A stretch of 64,000 nucleotides of DNA from JAJRRS01 sp965230275 (GTDB lineage Bacteria; Planctomycetota; Phycisphaerae; Phycisphaerales; Phycisphaeraceae): contig CBDDKO010000002.1 of NCBI GenBank assembly GCA_965230275.1, forward strand, positions 2,852,001 through 2,916,000. The letters are read 5' to 3'. Made by a program: the position numbers and the translations under genes. Under the pieces are notes generated by a model. The model was given only the letters and a program-made list of their open reading frames with translations. It was not told where the DNA came from and ran no database searches. Positions 31,359 to 40,263 of the stretch are shown one piece after another; within the stretch, counting starts at the first letter, position 1, and every line of letters starts with the position of its first letter.

Positions 31359-33065
31359 ATGCAGGATGTTATAAGCCAACTCGCCGAGGAGGGGTTGATC
31401 GATCGGCCCACCGCCGAGCGGGCGCGGTCTGCGTGGCATGACGGCACCCCGTTGGAAGAGGCGGTCCTTCAGGCTGACGGACTGGATGAAGAGCGCCTGT
31501 TACCTGTGTTGGCTCAGGTCATCGGTTTGCCGTTTGTCGATCTGGATGAATCCCCGCCGGATAAATCGCTGCTGGCGGAGTTACCCGCCCGGTTGCTGAC
31601 GGCTTACGAGCTCGTACCCCTAAGCCGATCCGGTGGGAAGCTGACCATTGCCACGAGCCGATACTTCGATCGGCGGGGCCAGGATGAGTTGGCGCTCGCC
31701 ACCGGGTGCACGATCGAGCCGGTCATCGCAACGACCGAAGCGATACGACGCGCCTTGGCGACCCACTTGGGCGTCGGAGCCGCGACGGTGCAGTCGCTGC
31801 TGGCACATGACGGGATCGAGGTCGTCTCCGATGAGGGTGGCGACATCGACCTGGCCGAAGTGGCTGAAGACGCGTCGATCATCCAGCTGGTCAACCAGGT
31901 CCTGATCGAGGCGATCGAGCGGCGGGCGACCGACGTCCACTTCGAACCTTTCGAGCACAAGCTTGTCGTGCGGTATCGGATCGACGGGACATTGGTCGAG
32001 GCGTCGGTGCCGCCGGAGGTCGCGCGGTTTCAGCCGGCGATCGTGTCGCGGATCAAGATCCTTAGCCATTTGGATATTGCCGAGAAGCGGCTGCCGCAGG
32101 ATGGGCGGATCAAGCTGCGTGTCTCCGGGCGTGAGATCGACGTGCGTGTGTCGATCATCCCGATGCTGCATGGCGAGGCGGTCGTTCTGCGTCTGCTCGA
32201 CCGTAGCGGCGCGCTTGTCGGGCTTGATGGCTTGGGTATGTCGCCTGCACACCTCGACCAGTTCCAGGACATCCTCTCCCTGCCGCACGGCATCGTCCTG
32301 GTGACCGGCCCAACCGGCAGCGGCAAGACGACATCGCTCTATGCAGGTCTATCCAAGATCAACACCACGGATCGAAAGATCGTCACCATCGAAGACCCGA
32401 TCGAGTATCACCTTGAGGGCGTGAATCAGATCCAGGTGGATACGAAGACCGGGCTGACCTTTGCACGGGGCTTGCGTTCGATCCTCCGTCACGACCCCGA
32501 CGTCGTGCTGATCGGCGAGATCCGTGACCGAGAGACGGCCGAGATCGCGGTGCAGGCTTCGTTGACCGGGCACCTGGTGTTTTCGACGCTGCACACCAAC
32601 GATGCGCCCGGCGCGATCCCCCGGCTGATCGACATGGGCGTCGAGCCATACCTGGTCGCGTCATCTCTGGAAATGGTCGTGGCGCAGCGGTTGGTCCGGC
32701 TGATCTGCCCGCGGTGTCGCGTGCGTATGCCGGACGCCGATGCTCAGGCGTTGATTGACCGTTACAACGGCAACCTGCCTGGCGAGCTGTACGTGGGTAC
32801 GGGTTGTCGGGCGTGTAATGGGACGGGCTATCAGGGACGGCGCGGCGTGTTCGAAATGATGCCGATGACCGAACAACTGCGTGCGTTAGCAACCGGGACG
32901 GCCTCGGCCCGCGAGGTGCGGCGCACCGCCATTGAGCAGGGTATGAACAGCCTCCGCGAGGACGGCTGGCGGTTGGTGCGTGAGGGCCTGACCACGGTGC
33001 AGGAAGTCTTGCGCGTCACCAAGGACGAGCTTCACGTCTACGGCGAAACGAAAGGGAACGGTTAA
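31359..33065 (+). CDS. gspE: Type II secretion ATPase GspE
   Basis: 568 residues. An N-terminal GspE_N domain (1-150) is followed by the ATPase: Walker A GPTGSGKTTS, Asp box EDPIEYHLEGVNQIQV, Walker B DPDVVLIGEIRDRETA, His box TGHLVFSTLHTND, and a zinc tetracysteine motif (CPRCR...GCRACNGTGY). It drives pseudopilus assembly from the cytoplasmic side. First core gene of an eleven-gene operon running to 42351. The N-terminal part is like both GspE and PilB, but the downstream gspH-M genes settle the type. Confidence 0.95.
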   Translation: MQDVISQLAEEGLIDRPTAERARSAWHDGTPLEEAVLQADGLDEERLLPVLAQVIGLPFVDLDESPPDKSLLAELPARLLTAYELVPLSRSGGKLTIATSRYFDRRGQDELALATGCTIEPVIATTEAIRRALATHLGVGAATVQSLLAHDGIEVVSDEGGDIDLAEVAEDASIIQLVNQVLIEAIERRATDVHFEPFEHKLVVRYRIDGTLVEASVPPEVARFQPAIVSRIKILSHLDIAEKRLPQDGRIKLRVSGREIDVRVSIIPMLHGEAVVLRLLDRSGALVGLDGLGMSPAHLDQFQDILSLPHGIVLVTGPTGSGKTTSLYAGLSKINTTDRKIVTIEDPIEYHLEGVNQIQVDTKTGLTFARGLRSILRHDPDVVLIGEIRDRETAEIAVQASLTGHLVFSTLHTNDAPGAIPRLIDMGVEPYLVASSLEMVVAQRLVRLICPRCRVRMPDADAQALIDRYNGNLPGELYVGTGCRACNGTGYQGRRGVFEMMPMTEQLRALATGTASAREVRRTAIEQGMNSLREDGWRLVREGLTTVQEVLRVTKDELHVYGETKGNG

Positions 33066-33068
33066 GCC

Positions 33069-34280
33069 ATGCCCGTTTTCGCCTACACCGGTCTCGAACC
33101 CAGCGGCAAGAAACGCATGGGCGTGATCGACGCCGCGTCTTCTGAAGCGGCCGCCGAACTGATCGAAGAGCGCGGGCTGATGCCGGTGAGTATCGACGCA
33201 CGCGCCGACGATCAACCGAGCGGGATTCAGCGTGCGGCGACACGGATCCGCCCCGCCCAGGTGCATCAGTTTCTACGGCAGCTCGCCGGGCTGCTCGCGG
33301 CGGGCGTCCCGCTAAGCCGTGCATTGGAAGTACTCGGCCGAGAGTCTACGTCGCAGGCCGCCAAGGACCTTTGGCGACAGGTGAGCGACGAGGTCTCGGA
33401 CGGCACGGCGCTGGCCGATGCGATGCGTCAGCACCCCCGCGTTTTTGCGCCGGTTCACGTCGCGATGGTCCGTGCCGGTGAGACCGGCGGCTTCCTCGAT
33501 GTGGTCCTCAAGCAGATCGCCGACTTCATGGCCCGCGAGCGCGACCTGAGAAGCCGGGTGATCGGTGCGATGATCTACCCGACGGTGTTGGCGTGTGTGG
33601 CGTCGGGCGTGGTGATCTTTCTATTGTCGTGGTTCATCCCGAAGTTCAGCGCGATCTTCGATCAGTTCGGCAGGACGCTGCCGCTGCTGACACGGTTCGT
33701 GCAGGGCGCAAGTCTGTTGGTTCGTGAGTACGGGCCTGTACTTGCGGTGCTGGCTGTGATCGGTCTGATCGTGTTGCGGAAGGCGGCGGACTCGCCTTCG
33801 GGGCGCAGGCTGCGGGATAAGTGGATACTCAGGGTGCCCGGGGTCGGGCACGTGACAGCCCGGTTTGCCTTGGTGAGGTTCTGCCGGATGCTCGGGACGC
33901 TACTGGGGGCCGGCGTGCCGTTGATCATGTCCCTGAAGGTGGCGCGCGAAGCGATCGGCAACCAAGTGCTGTCAGACGCGCTCGACGATGCGATCAACCG
34001 GGTGCAGCGGGGCGATACGCTGGCGCACGGGTTGGCGACCTGCCCGGGCCTGTTCCCGCCGTCGGTGCTTGAGGTGATTGCGGTGGCTGAGGAGTCCGGG
34101 CAGCTCAGCCAGGAACTGGACCGCCTCGGCGAGGATAATGAACAAGAACTCGACCGTCGGCTTCGCTTGCTTGTATCGCTCGCCGAGCCGGCGTTGTTGT
34201 TTGTGATGGCCGCCATCGTGGGGACCATCGTGATCGGTATGTTACTGCCCGTCTTCGATCTTTGGGACGCGATTCAATAA
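33069..34280 (+). CDS. gspF: Type II secretion inner-membrane platform protein GspF
   Basis: 403 residues with the two repeated cytoplasmic GspF domains (each with FLRQLAGLLAAGVPLSRALE or FCRMLGTLLGAGVPLIMSLK) and three membrane segments (about 171-195, 215-235, 375-398). It begins MPVFAYTGLEPSGKK, the family start. It lies 3 bases after gspE and forms the membrane platform that GspE turns or pushes. Confidence 0.95.
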   Translation: MPVFAYTGLEPSGKKRMGVIDAASSEAAAELIEERGLMPVSIDARADDQPSGIQRAATRIRPAQVHQFLRQLAGLLAAGVPLSRALEVLGRESTSQAAKDLWRQVSDEVSDGTALADAMRQHPRVFAPVHVAMVRAGETGGFLDVVLKQIADFMARERDLRSRVIGAMIYPTVLACVASGVVIFLLSWFIPKFSAIFDQFGRTLPLLTRFVQGASLLVREYGPVLAVLAVIGLIVLRKAADSPSGRRLRDKWILRVPGVGHVTARFALVRFCRMLGTLLGAGVPLIMSLKVAREAIGNQVLSDALDDAINRVQRGDTLAHGLATCPGLFPPSVLEVIAVAEESGQLSQELDRLGEDNEQELDRRLRLLVSLAEPALLFVMAAIVGTIVIGMLLPVFDLWDAIQ

Positions 34281-34291
34281 AGGTATAGACC

Positions 34292-34729
34292 ATGCGCCAG
34301 ACCGACTCATTCCAGAACGCCCGAGGCTTCAGTATCCTCGAACTGCTGCTCGTGCTTGTCATCCTCGCGGTGTTGTCCGCGATCGTTGGCGTGCGGTTCG
34401 CGGGGCAATCGTCCAAGGCGAAGGTGACCGCCGCTAAGACGCAGCTGAGCGACTTCAAGACCGCACTGGGGGCATACGAGCTGCAGGTCGGGGCTTACCC
34501 CACGACACAGCAGGGACTTGACGCTTTGATCGAAGAGCCCTCCGATGCCGAGGGTTGGTCCGGGCCTTACCTTGAAACGGACGTTATCCCCAAGGATCAA
34601 TGGGGCAACGACTGGCAATACCGGTACCCCGGGTCGCAAAACACCGAGGGTTTTGACCTGTCTTCCAACGGCCCCGACGGACGGGCCGGCGGTGACGACG
34701 ACATCGCTAACTGGACCACTAAGAAGTGA
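34292..34729 (+). CDS. gspG: Major pseudopilin GspG
   Basis: 145 residues. Prepilin motif GFSILELLLVLVILAVLSAI with Glu at +5. The C-terminal part (AYPTTQQGLDALIEEPSD, GPYLETDVIPKDQWGNDWQY, FDLSSNGPDGRAGGDDDIANW) contains the calcium-binding loop of GspG. Forms the shaft of the pseudopilus after cleavage by a prepilin peptidase, whose gene is not in the window. Confidence 0.96.
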   Translation: MRQTDSFQNARGFSILELLLVLVILAVLSAIVGVRFAGQSSKAKVTAAKTQLSDFKTALGAYELQVGAYPTTQQGLDALIEEPSDAEGWSGPYLETDVIPKDQWGNDWQYRYPGSQNTEGFDLSSNGPDGRAGGDDDIANWTTKK

Positions 34730-35265
34730 CGCCATCCACTCGGACATCCCGGCGGGGGTTCACGCTCATGGAGCTGATCCTGGTGCTGGTGCTTGTGGCG
34801 ACCCTCACGACGCTCGCCACACCGACGCTCAGCGGGTTTGCCCGGCGGGCTGCGCTGGAAGACACGGGGAATGCGCTGCTGAGCCTGACACAGCGTGCAC
34901 AGACACGAGCCGTACACGAAGCGATCACCCACCGTGTCGTATTCGATCTTGAACAGCGTGAGGCCCGGCTGGAAGTCGGGGCGGGTGAATCTGACGATGA
35001 CGACGCCGGCGACATCGGCGTCGAGGCCGTGACGTGGGACCGCTCTATCGCCGTTACCAGCGATATCGAGACGTCGGGCTTTGATCGGTTTACCATCAAC
35101 TTTGAACCCAGCGGCCTGGTCACGCCCGGTGGCATCGTGCTTGAGCAGGAGGGGCGTTTTATCGCTCTGAGCTGCGATGCGGCGACCGACAGCTATCGGA
35201 TCTATACGCCATCTGAACTGACAGGCCGAACTGCGGAGGGGGTGCTCGATGCGGCGCGCCGCTGA
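34726..35265 (+). CDS. gspH: Minor pseudopilin GspH
   Basis: 179 residues from a GTG that overlaps the gspG stop as GTGA. Prepilin motif RRGFTLMELILVLVLVATLT, then a beta-rich domain (HRVVFDLEQREARLEVGAGE). Position and domain size identify it as the H-type minor pseudopilin near the pseudopilus tip. It overlaps gspI by 17 bases. Confidence 0.85.
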   Translation: MTPSTRTSRRGFTLMELILVLVLVATLTTLATPTLSGFARRAALEDTGNALLSLTQRAQTRAVHEAITHRVVFDLEQREARLEVGAGESDDDDAGDIGVEAVTWDRSIAVTSDIETSGFDRFTINFEPSGLVTPGGIVLEQEGRFIALSCDAATDSYRIYTPSELTGRTAEGVLDAARR

Positions 35266-35644
35266 CCGTGGTTTTACGCTGATGGAAGTGCTGGCGGCGT
35301 TGTTGCTGGTGGCGATCGTGCTGCCCGTGATCATGGGCGCGATCAACACCGCCACGCACATCGGCGCCCTGGCGAATGACCGCGCCGAAGCGGCATTGCT
35401 TGCCGAGAACAAACTAAACGAGGTCTTGATCGACAAGAGTTGGCAGTTCGGAGATGACAACGGCGCGTTTGAGCCCGACCCGGACAGCGGGAGCCAGGCG
35501 GATCGTTATACCTGGGAGCTGTACGTTGATCAGTGGCAGGACCCGAGCGTACGGAAGCTGACCATGACCGTGCGCTGGGAGCGGCGCGGACGACCCCAGG
35601 CGATCACGCTGACCACCGCCGTGCACGATGAGGGGGCGACCTGA
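35249..35644 (+). CDS. gspI: Minor pseudopilin GspI
   Basis: 131 residues. DRGFTLMEVLAALLLVAIVL, then AALLAENKLNEVLIDKSW, the AENxLxE block typical of GspI. It starts inside the end of gspH and ends on the gspJ start (TGATG). Part of the I-J-K tip complex. Confidence 0.9.
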   Translation: MRRAADRGFTLMEVLAALLLVAIVLPVIMGAINTATHIGALANDRAEAALLAENKLNEVLIDKSWQFGDDNGAFEPDPDSGSQADRYTWELYVDQWQDPSVRKLTMTVRWERRGRPQAITLTTAVHDEGAT

Positions 35645-36315
35645 TGAGACGATCCCCCCAAGGCTTTACGTTGATCGAGCTGCTGCTGGCGATCTCCGTC
35701 ACCGCGATCCTCGCGACCACGGTGTACGCCAGCCTGATGGTCGCGACGACCGCGCGTGATAAGGCCACCGAAGCGGTTGGCGCGAACCGGACTCTGCTTC
35801 TCGCGCTGGACCTGCTGCGCCGGGATTTGCAGTCCGTCCCACCTCCGACGGGGACGCTGGCGGGCGGGTTCCTCGGCGAAGATGACAACCGGCTCGACAC
35901 GATCAGCTTCACAACAGCGAACTCGTTCCTGCCCCCAAAGGGCCGCCTCGCCGACTTGATCAACGTCGAGCTGATGCTTGTGAATGATGACCTGACAAGC
36001 GGCAGATACATGCTCGTCCGTTATGTCACGACCAACCTGCTTGCACCCTCCACGACACAGCCGCAGGCGCAGGTCCTGGCCCGCGGGCTGAGCGGGTGGG
36101 ATGTGAGCTACTCCGATAGTTCTGATTGGATTGACGATTGGGACTCGACCCAGCAGGACGACACGCTGCCGCTAGCGGTGCGCATCACGCTCTATCGACC
36201 ATCTCCAGATAATGATCGCGGGCTTATTGAGGAGGACGAGCGCGTGACCCGGATTTTCATGTTGCCTGCGGGGACGCGCGGCGACAGCATCTTTTCCGGA
36301 GGGTTCGGCGGATGA
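35644..36315 (+). CDS. gspJ: Minor pseudopilin GspJ
   Basis: 223 residues. PQGFTLIELLLAISVTAILA, then a region with LALDLLRRDLQSVPPPTGTL and a domain ending in VRITLYRPSPDNDRG and FMLPAG, matching GspJ. Translationally coupled on both sides (TGATG with gspI, ATGA with gspK). Confidence 0.9.
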   Translation: MRRSPQGFTLIELLLAISVTAILATTVYASLMVATTARDKATEAVGANRTLLLALDLLRRDLQSVPPPTGTLAGGFLGEDDNRLDTISFTTANSFLPPKGRLADLINVELMLVNDDLTSGRYMLVRYVTTNLLAPSTTQPQAQVLARGLSGWDVSYSDSSDWIDDWDSTQQDDTLPLAVRITLYRPSPDNDRGLIEEDERVTRIFMLPAGTRGDSIFSGGFGG

Positions 36316-37688
36316 GTACAAACGCCACCACACACGGAATCCATGCTGAACGCGGCGCAGCCCTGGTGGTTGTGCTCGGGTTTATCGTGTTCTTGGTGTC
36401 ATTGTCGCTTGTGTTTGCCCGACAGATGCAGACCGAGGCCGTCACCGCGGGGAACTCGGTGTCGCATGCCCAGGCCCGGCTGATTGCAAGCGGTGTGCTT
36501 GAGGCGATCATGGCGGATCTGCAGTCATCCATCGACGTCGGCGAATCGCCTTCGGTCGACTTCGTGGAAAACCAGGCCGTTGTGTTCGGCGACGGGATGT
36601 ACTGGCTGATCGCGCATGATTTTACTTCCGACGAGGAGCCCACCTTCGGGCTGATCCCGTCGAACGCGCGGGCCAACATCGGGATGACGACCCCCGATCG
36701 GCTCGCCACCTTGCCGGGGCTGAACACAGACACCGCCAATGCCATCCTCGACTGGCAGGACGGCGACGACGAAACACGCGAGGGCGGGGCCGAGTCGGAC
36801 TATTATCTCGCTCAGCGTGACGGCTACGAGGCCAAGAACAGCCGGTACGAAACGATCGAGGAGTTGCTGCTGGTCAGGGACATCGATCACGTGACGCTGT
36901 TTGGTGAAGACACGAATCGCAATGGCGTGCTGGACCCGAACGAGAACGACGCGGCCACGACCCCGCCCGACGACAACGCCGACGGCAAGCTGGACGTCGG
37001 GGCGTATCCTTACCTGACGGTCTACGGCGTCGAGCCGAATAAGACCGCCGCCGGCCAGGACCGAGTGAACGTGAACCGCGGCGGCTCGGTCTTCCAGCTA
37101 CTCAATAATGAACTGGACGAAAAGCGTTACGACAAGGTCGCGCCGCTGGTCCCCGGGGCCCGGCCGTTCAGAAACGCGTTGGACTTTGCCGTGAAACTCA
37201 AGCTGACCGATGAGGAGTTCGGGAAGCTGGAAGACAAGATCAAGATGAACAACCAGAACGTCCGGCGCGGATTGATCAACATCTATGCCGCCCCCGCAGA
37301 GGTGCTGGATCTTTTACCCGGCCTGGAGACCGGCGACGGTCAGACGATCGTATCCAAGCGCGACGGCGAGCATGAATCACTGCTCTGGCTGGTCGATGCA
37401 CTCGGCGAAGACAAGGCCGTCGAGGCGGCGGACCGCGTGACGACCAGGAGCTACCAGTTCTCTGCCGACATCCTCGCGGTCAGTGGTGACGGACGGGCAT
37501 TTGTGCGTCAGCGTGTGGTGATCGACACGCTGTCAACCAACGGCCGGGAGATCGAGGGGCCGCGCGTGATCTATCATCAGGACATCACCGATCTTGGCTG
37601 GCCGATCGATCCCGAGATCAAGACGAAGTTGCGCCAAGGTGTGCGCTTGGCCGAAGTCGCGGAACAGTATCAATCGGGGGTGCGTTGA
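36312..37688 (+). CDS. gspK: Minor pseudopilin GspK
   Basis: 458 residues, larger than the usual 320 or so. The hydrophobic N-terminus (GAALVVVLGFIVFLVSLSLV) lacks the +5 Glu, as is normal for GspK. The helical insertion domain includes TLPGLNTDTANAILDWQDGD, the GspK hallmark, and a second helix-hairpin (INIYAAPAEVLDLLPGLETG). It caps the pseudopilus. Overlaps gspJ and gspL by a few bases. Confidence 0.92.
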   Translation: MSTNATTHGIHAERGAALVVVLGFIVFLVSLSLVFARQMQTEAVTAGNSVSHAQARLIASGVLEAIMADLQSSIDVGESPSVDFVENQAVVFGDGMYWLIAHDFTSDEEPTFGLIPSNARANIGMTTPDRLATLPGLNTDTANAILDWQDGDDETREGGAESDYYLAQRDGYEAKNSRYETIEELLLVRDIDHVTLFGEDTNRNGVLDPNENDAATTPPDDNADGKLDVGAYPYLTVYGVEPNKTAAGQDRVNVNRGGSVFQLLNNELDEKRYDKVAPLVPGARPFRNALDFAVKLKLTDEEFGKLEDKIKMNNQNVRRGLINIYAAPAEVLDLLPGLETGDGQTIVSKRDGEHESLLWLVDALGEDKAVEAADRVTTRSYQFSADILAVSGDGRAFVRQRVVIDTLSTNGREIEGPRVIYHQDITDLGWPIDPEIKTKLRQGVRLAEVAEQYQSGVR

Positions 37689-39019
37689 TGGCGCGTGATC
37701 CTGGGAAAAATCTCGTTATGTTGATTGAGGACGAGCGGATCGTGCTCGCGCCGCCGGGCGCCGACACGCCCGTATCGATTGATCTACCGGGACGGTGGTC
37801 GGACCTTGAGGCTGAAGCGATCGGCCGATTGCTCCGGGACCATTTGGGCAAGGCGTGTCCGACAGCGGGGCGTGTGTTGGTCGGCGTCCCCGCTTCTTGG
37901 GTGTTGACGCAGCGGTTGAACGTCCCCTCGACGGACCCGGCGATGATTGCATCGGCGGTGCGGCTGCGCGTCAATCGGGATTATGCTACCGACGCAGAGG
38001 ACCTGGTCAGCGATTACACAATCAGCCGGAGTGATTCGGGCAGCGAGGTGTTGATCGGCGTGACCATGCGCTCCAGGCTTGATTGTCTCGGCCAGGCGCT
38101 GCAGCACGCAGGCCTCAAGCCCGCCGCGATCCACATCACGACGCAGGCGTTCAGTGATCCCAAGCAGGGCGACGCCTCGTATCTCCGTATCCAATCATCA
38201 TCGGCCGAGCTTATTCGCATCCAGCACGGCTACGTAGATGACCTGCGTACCTTATGTGACGGGCTTGACGCCACGGACCCCGAAACGTCTGCACGATCGG
38301 TTGTGTCTACGTTGATGAACGATCCACGTTTATCATCTGCGTCCGGCAAGATGATCCTTGTGTCCGATCCGGAACAAGGGTCTATATGCGAGGCTATCGA
38401 GGCCCGGCTCGCGTCGGCCGGCGGTGCTGATCAAACCGAGACGGTTCATGAATCCGCGGTGGAGGTCTTGAAGCGCCGCGCGTCCGCATGTGACCTGCTG
38501 GACCTGCACCGGTGCCGGGCGTCACACGAGCCGTCTGGTCGCTGGACCCCGAGGCGCAAGCTGGGTGCTTATGCTGCGGCGGCAGCGCTGCTGATCGTGA
38601 TCGGTGTGGGCGGCATGTGGTGGTCGCGTGAGTATCGGTTGTCTTCGTTGCAGGCACAGGCCCTGTCGATGCAGCCTGAGGCCGAGGCGCTTGGGCTGGT
38701 TAAGCAGAAGCTTGATGACACCGGCGCATGGTTCGACAAGCGGGTGGACATCTTGTCTTGCCTGCACGAACTAACCCAGTGCGTGCCATCCGACAGCGGG
38801 TTGAGACTCACGGAACTGCGTATGAATGCCGACCACGGCGGCTCACTGCAGGGCCGGTCGGGATCACGTGGCGCGATGCTCCGGTATCTGGACGCGATGC
38901 AGGCCTCGGACCGGCTTGCCGACGTCGAGTTACGAGATTCGGCCGAGGCTGTGAACGGCAAACGCGAAGTGCGCTTTGAGATCGTGTTCAGGGTGACCAA
39001 CGGCCGGAGGGGATCATGA
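37688..39019 (+). CDS. gspL: GspL/PilM-PilN-like inner-membrane protein
   Basis: 443 residues: a cytoplasmic actin-like domain (1-285; VLVGVPASWVLTQRLNVPST is PilM-like), one membrane segment (about 299-318; AYAAAAALLIVIGVGGMWW) and a periplasmic PilN/GspL-like part with HELTQCVPSDSGLRLTELRM. It links the ATPase GspE to the periplasm. Start at ATG 37688, sharing its A with the gspK stop. Conservation with proteobacterial GspL is low, so the name rests on architecture and position. Confidence 0.8.
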   Translation: MARDPGKNLVMLIEDERIVLAPPGADTPVSIDLPGRWSDLEAEAIGRLLRDHLGKACPTAGRVLVGVPASWVLTQRLNVPSTDPAMIASAVRLRVNRDYATDAEDLVSDYTISRSDSGSEVLIGVTMRSRLDCLGQALQHAGLKPAAIHITTQAFSDPKQGDASYLRIQSSSAELIRIQHGYVDDLRTLCDGLDATDPETSARSVVSTLMNDPRLSSASGKMILVSDPEQGSICEAIEARLASAGGADQTETVHESAVEVLKRRASACDLLDLHRCRASHEPSGRWTPRRKLGAYAAAAALLIVIGVGGMWWSREYRLSSLQAQALSMQPEAEALGLVKQKLDDTGAWFDKRVDILSCLHELTQCVPSDSGLRLTELRMNADHGGSLQGRSGSRGAMLRYLDAMQASDRLADVELRDSAEAVNGKREVRFEIVFRVTNGRRGS

Positions 39020-39546
39020 TGTCCAAACGTGAGCGACTGTTGATGTGGGGGGTGATCCTGTTGGTGGGCATGTTCGCCGCGGACCGGCTTGTCGTGTCAC
39101 CCCTGCAGTCACGGCTGGATCGATTGAGTAACGATCTTCAAGCTGAAGAGGCGCGCATCAACGAAGCGAACGTGCTGATCGATAACAAGCAATTGATACA
39201 GTCGCGCTGGGCAAGCCGGATGGCCTCGGGTCTGCATCAAGACCCGGCGGATGCGCGCATGGCTATTCAGAGCCGGCTCAGTGAGGCGGCTGAGCAGACG
39301 GGTCTTGCACTAAACAACCTAAGCGCCGGCGGGAACCTCGATAGCGGGTCTTTCACGGAAGTCCGTTTCAGCCTTACCGCGTCCGGGGAGTTGCCTTCGG
39401 TGGCACGCTTCCTTGAGAAGGTTCAGGAGATGCCCGTACCGCTGGCGGTACTCACATGCGACCTATCCAAGCGGAGCGATAGTAATCAGCTGACGCTCCG
39501 CCTGACGGTGTCGACACTGGTGCTCAATGATGTGGAGGCCGGCTGA
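39016..39546 (+). CDS. gspM: GspM-like inner-membrane protein
   Basis: 176 residues: one membrane helix (LLMWGVILLVGMFAADRLVV), a coiled coil (RLDRLSNDLQAEEARINEAN) and a small ferredoxin-like periplasmic domain (LTASGELPSVARFLEKVQEM). This is the GspM/PilO design. GGAGGGG lies before ATG 39016, which overlaps the gspL stop. Confidence 0.8.
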   Translation: MMSKRERLLMWGVILLVGMFAADRLVVSPLQSRLDRLSNDLQAEEARINEANVLIDNKQLIQSRWASRMASGLHQDPADARMAIQSRLSEAAEQTGLALNNLSAGGNLDSGSFTEVRFSLTASGELPSVARFLEKVQEMPVPLAVLTCDLSKRSDSNQLTLRLTVSTLVLNDVEAG

Positions 39547-40253
39547 TGAAGCGATGGCTGATTGTATTTTCGATGTTGGTCGCGGCCACGGCGGCACAAG
39601 CGCAGGCGCCGTCATCCGGTGCTGAGCCCTGGTCTGCGCGTGATGTGGATGACGAACTTGTGGAAGCTGTGGTCCGTGGGAACCTGTTTGCACCGGAGCA
39701 GCGCCGTGCGCCGCGAGTCGAGACGCCGGCTGTAGAAGACGAGCCTGATACCGAACCCGAGAGAACGATTGTGGAGCAACCCCCCGAGCCCGATGATCCT
39801 GGCAAGGGCTACAGGCTTGTCGGTATCAGCCGGCATGACGGGCGGTGGTTGGCATTCATTGAAGAAAGCGGATCTGGGTTGACCCACCGCATCGCACCGG
39901 ATCAGCCGATCGCCGCCGGGGTGGTGGCGCAGATCGAAGTCGACCGGATCACCTATACCCCTGAAACAGAAGCCGACACCGAAGTCGCATCAGAGCCGCG
40001 CATCATTCTGATCGGCCGGGACCTGACCGGCGCAGTGCCTGAGCCGTCGCTTGAATCGGCGGTGACGAATCTGTTCGTGCCTGAATCCACGGCGAAAGTC
40101 CCATCCGGGTCCGATTCGGATACGGATGCTTCATCATCGGCCGAATCCACCAACGAAACGCCCCCCACCGCCCCCGATCCTGGCAGCGCCGAAGCCCGCC
40201 GCGCCGAGCTCCTTCGCCAGATGCGAGAACGCCGGGAACGCGAAAGCCAGTAG
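39546..40253 (+). CDS. GspC/PilP-like periplasmic protein with signal peptide
   Basis: 235 residues. N-terminal signal peptide (MKRWLIVFSMLVAATAAQAQ), a Pro/Glu-rich linker, an HR-like domain (about 95-155; GYRLVGISRHDGRWLAFIEE, then HRIAPDQPIAAGVVAQIEVD) and a low-complexity tail. The HR domain is what GspC uses to touch the secretin. Classical GspC is anchored by a membrane helix, while here the N-terminus looks cleavable, closer to lipoprotein PilP in layout. Position between gspM and gspD supports the role. No PDZ domain is present. Confidence 0.65.
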   Translation: MKRWLIVFSMLVAATAAQAQAPSSGAEPWSARDVDDELVEAVVRGNLFAPEQRRAPRVETPAVEDEPDTEPERTIVEQPPEPDDPGKGYRLVGISRHDGRWLAFIEESGSGLTHRIAPDQPIAAGVVAQIEVDRITYTPETEADTEVASEPRIILIGRDLTGAVPEPSLESAVTNLFVPESTAKVPSGSDSDTDASSSAESTNETPPTAPDPGSAEARRAELLRQMRERRERESQ

Positions 40254-40263
40254 GAGTATTGAT

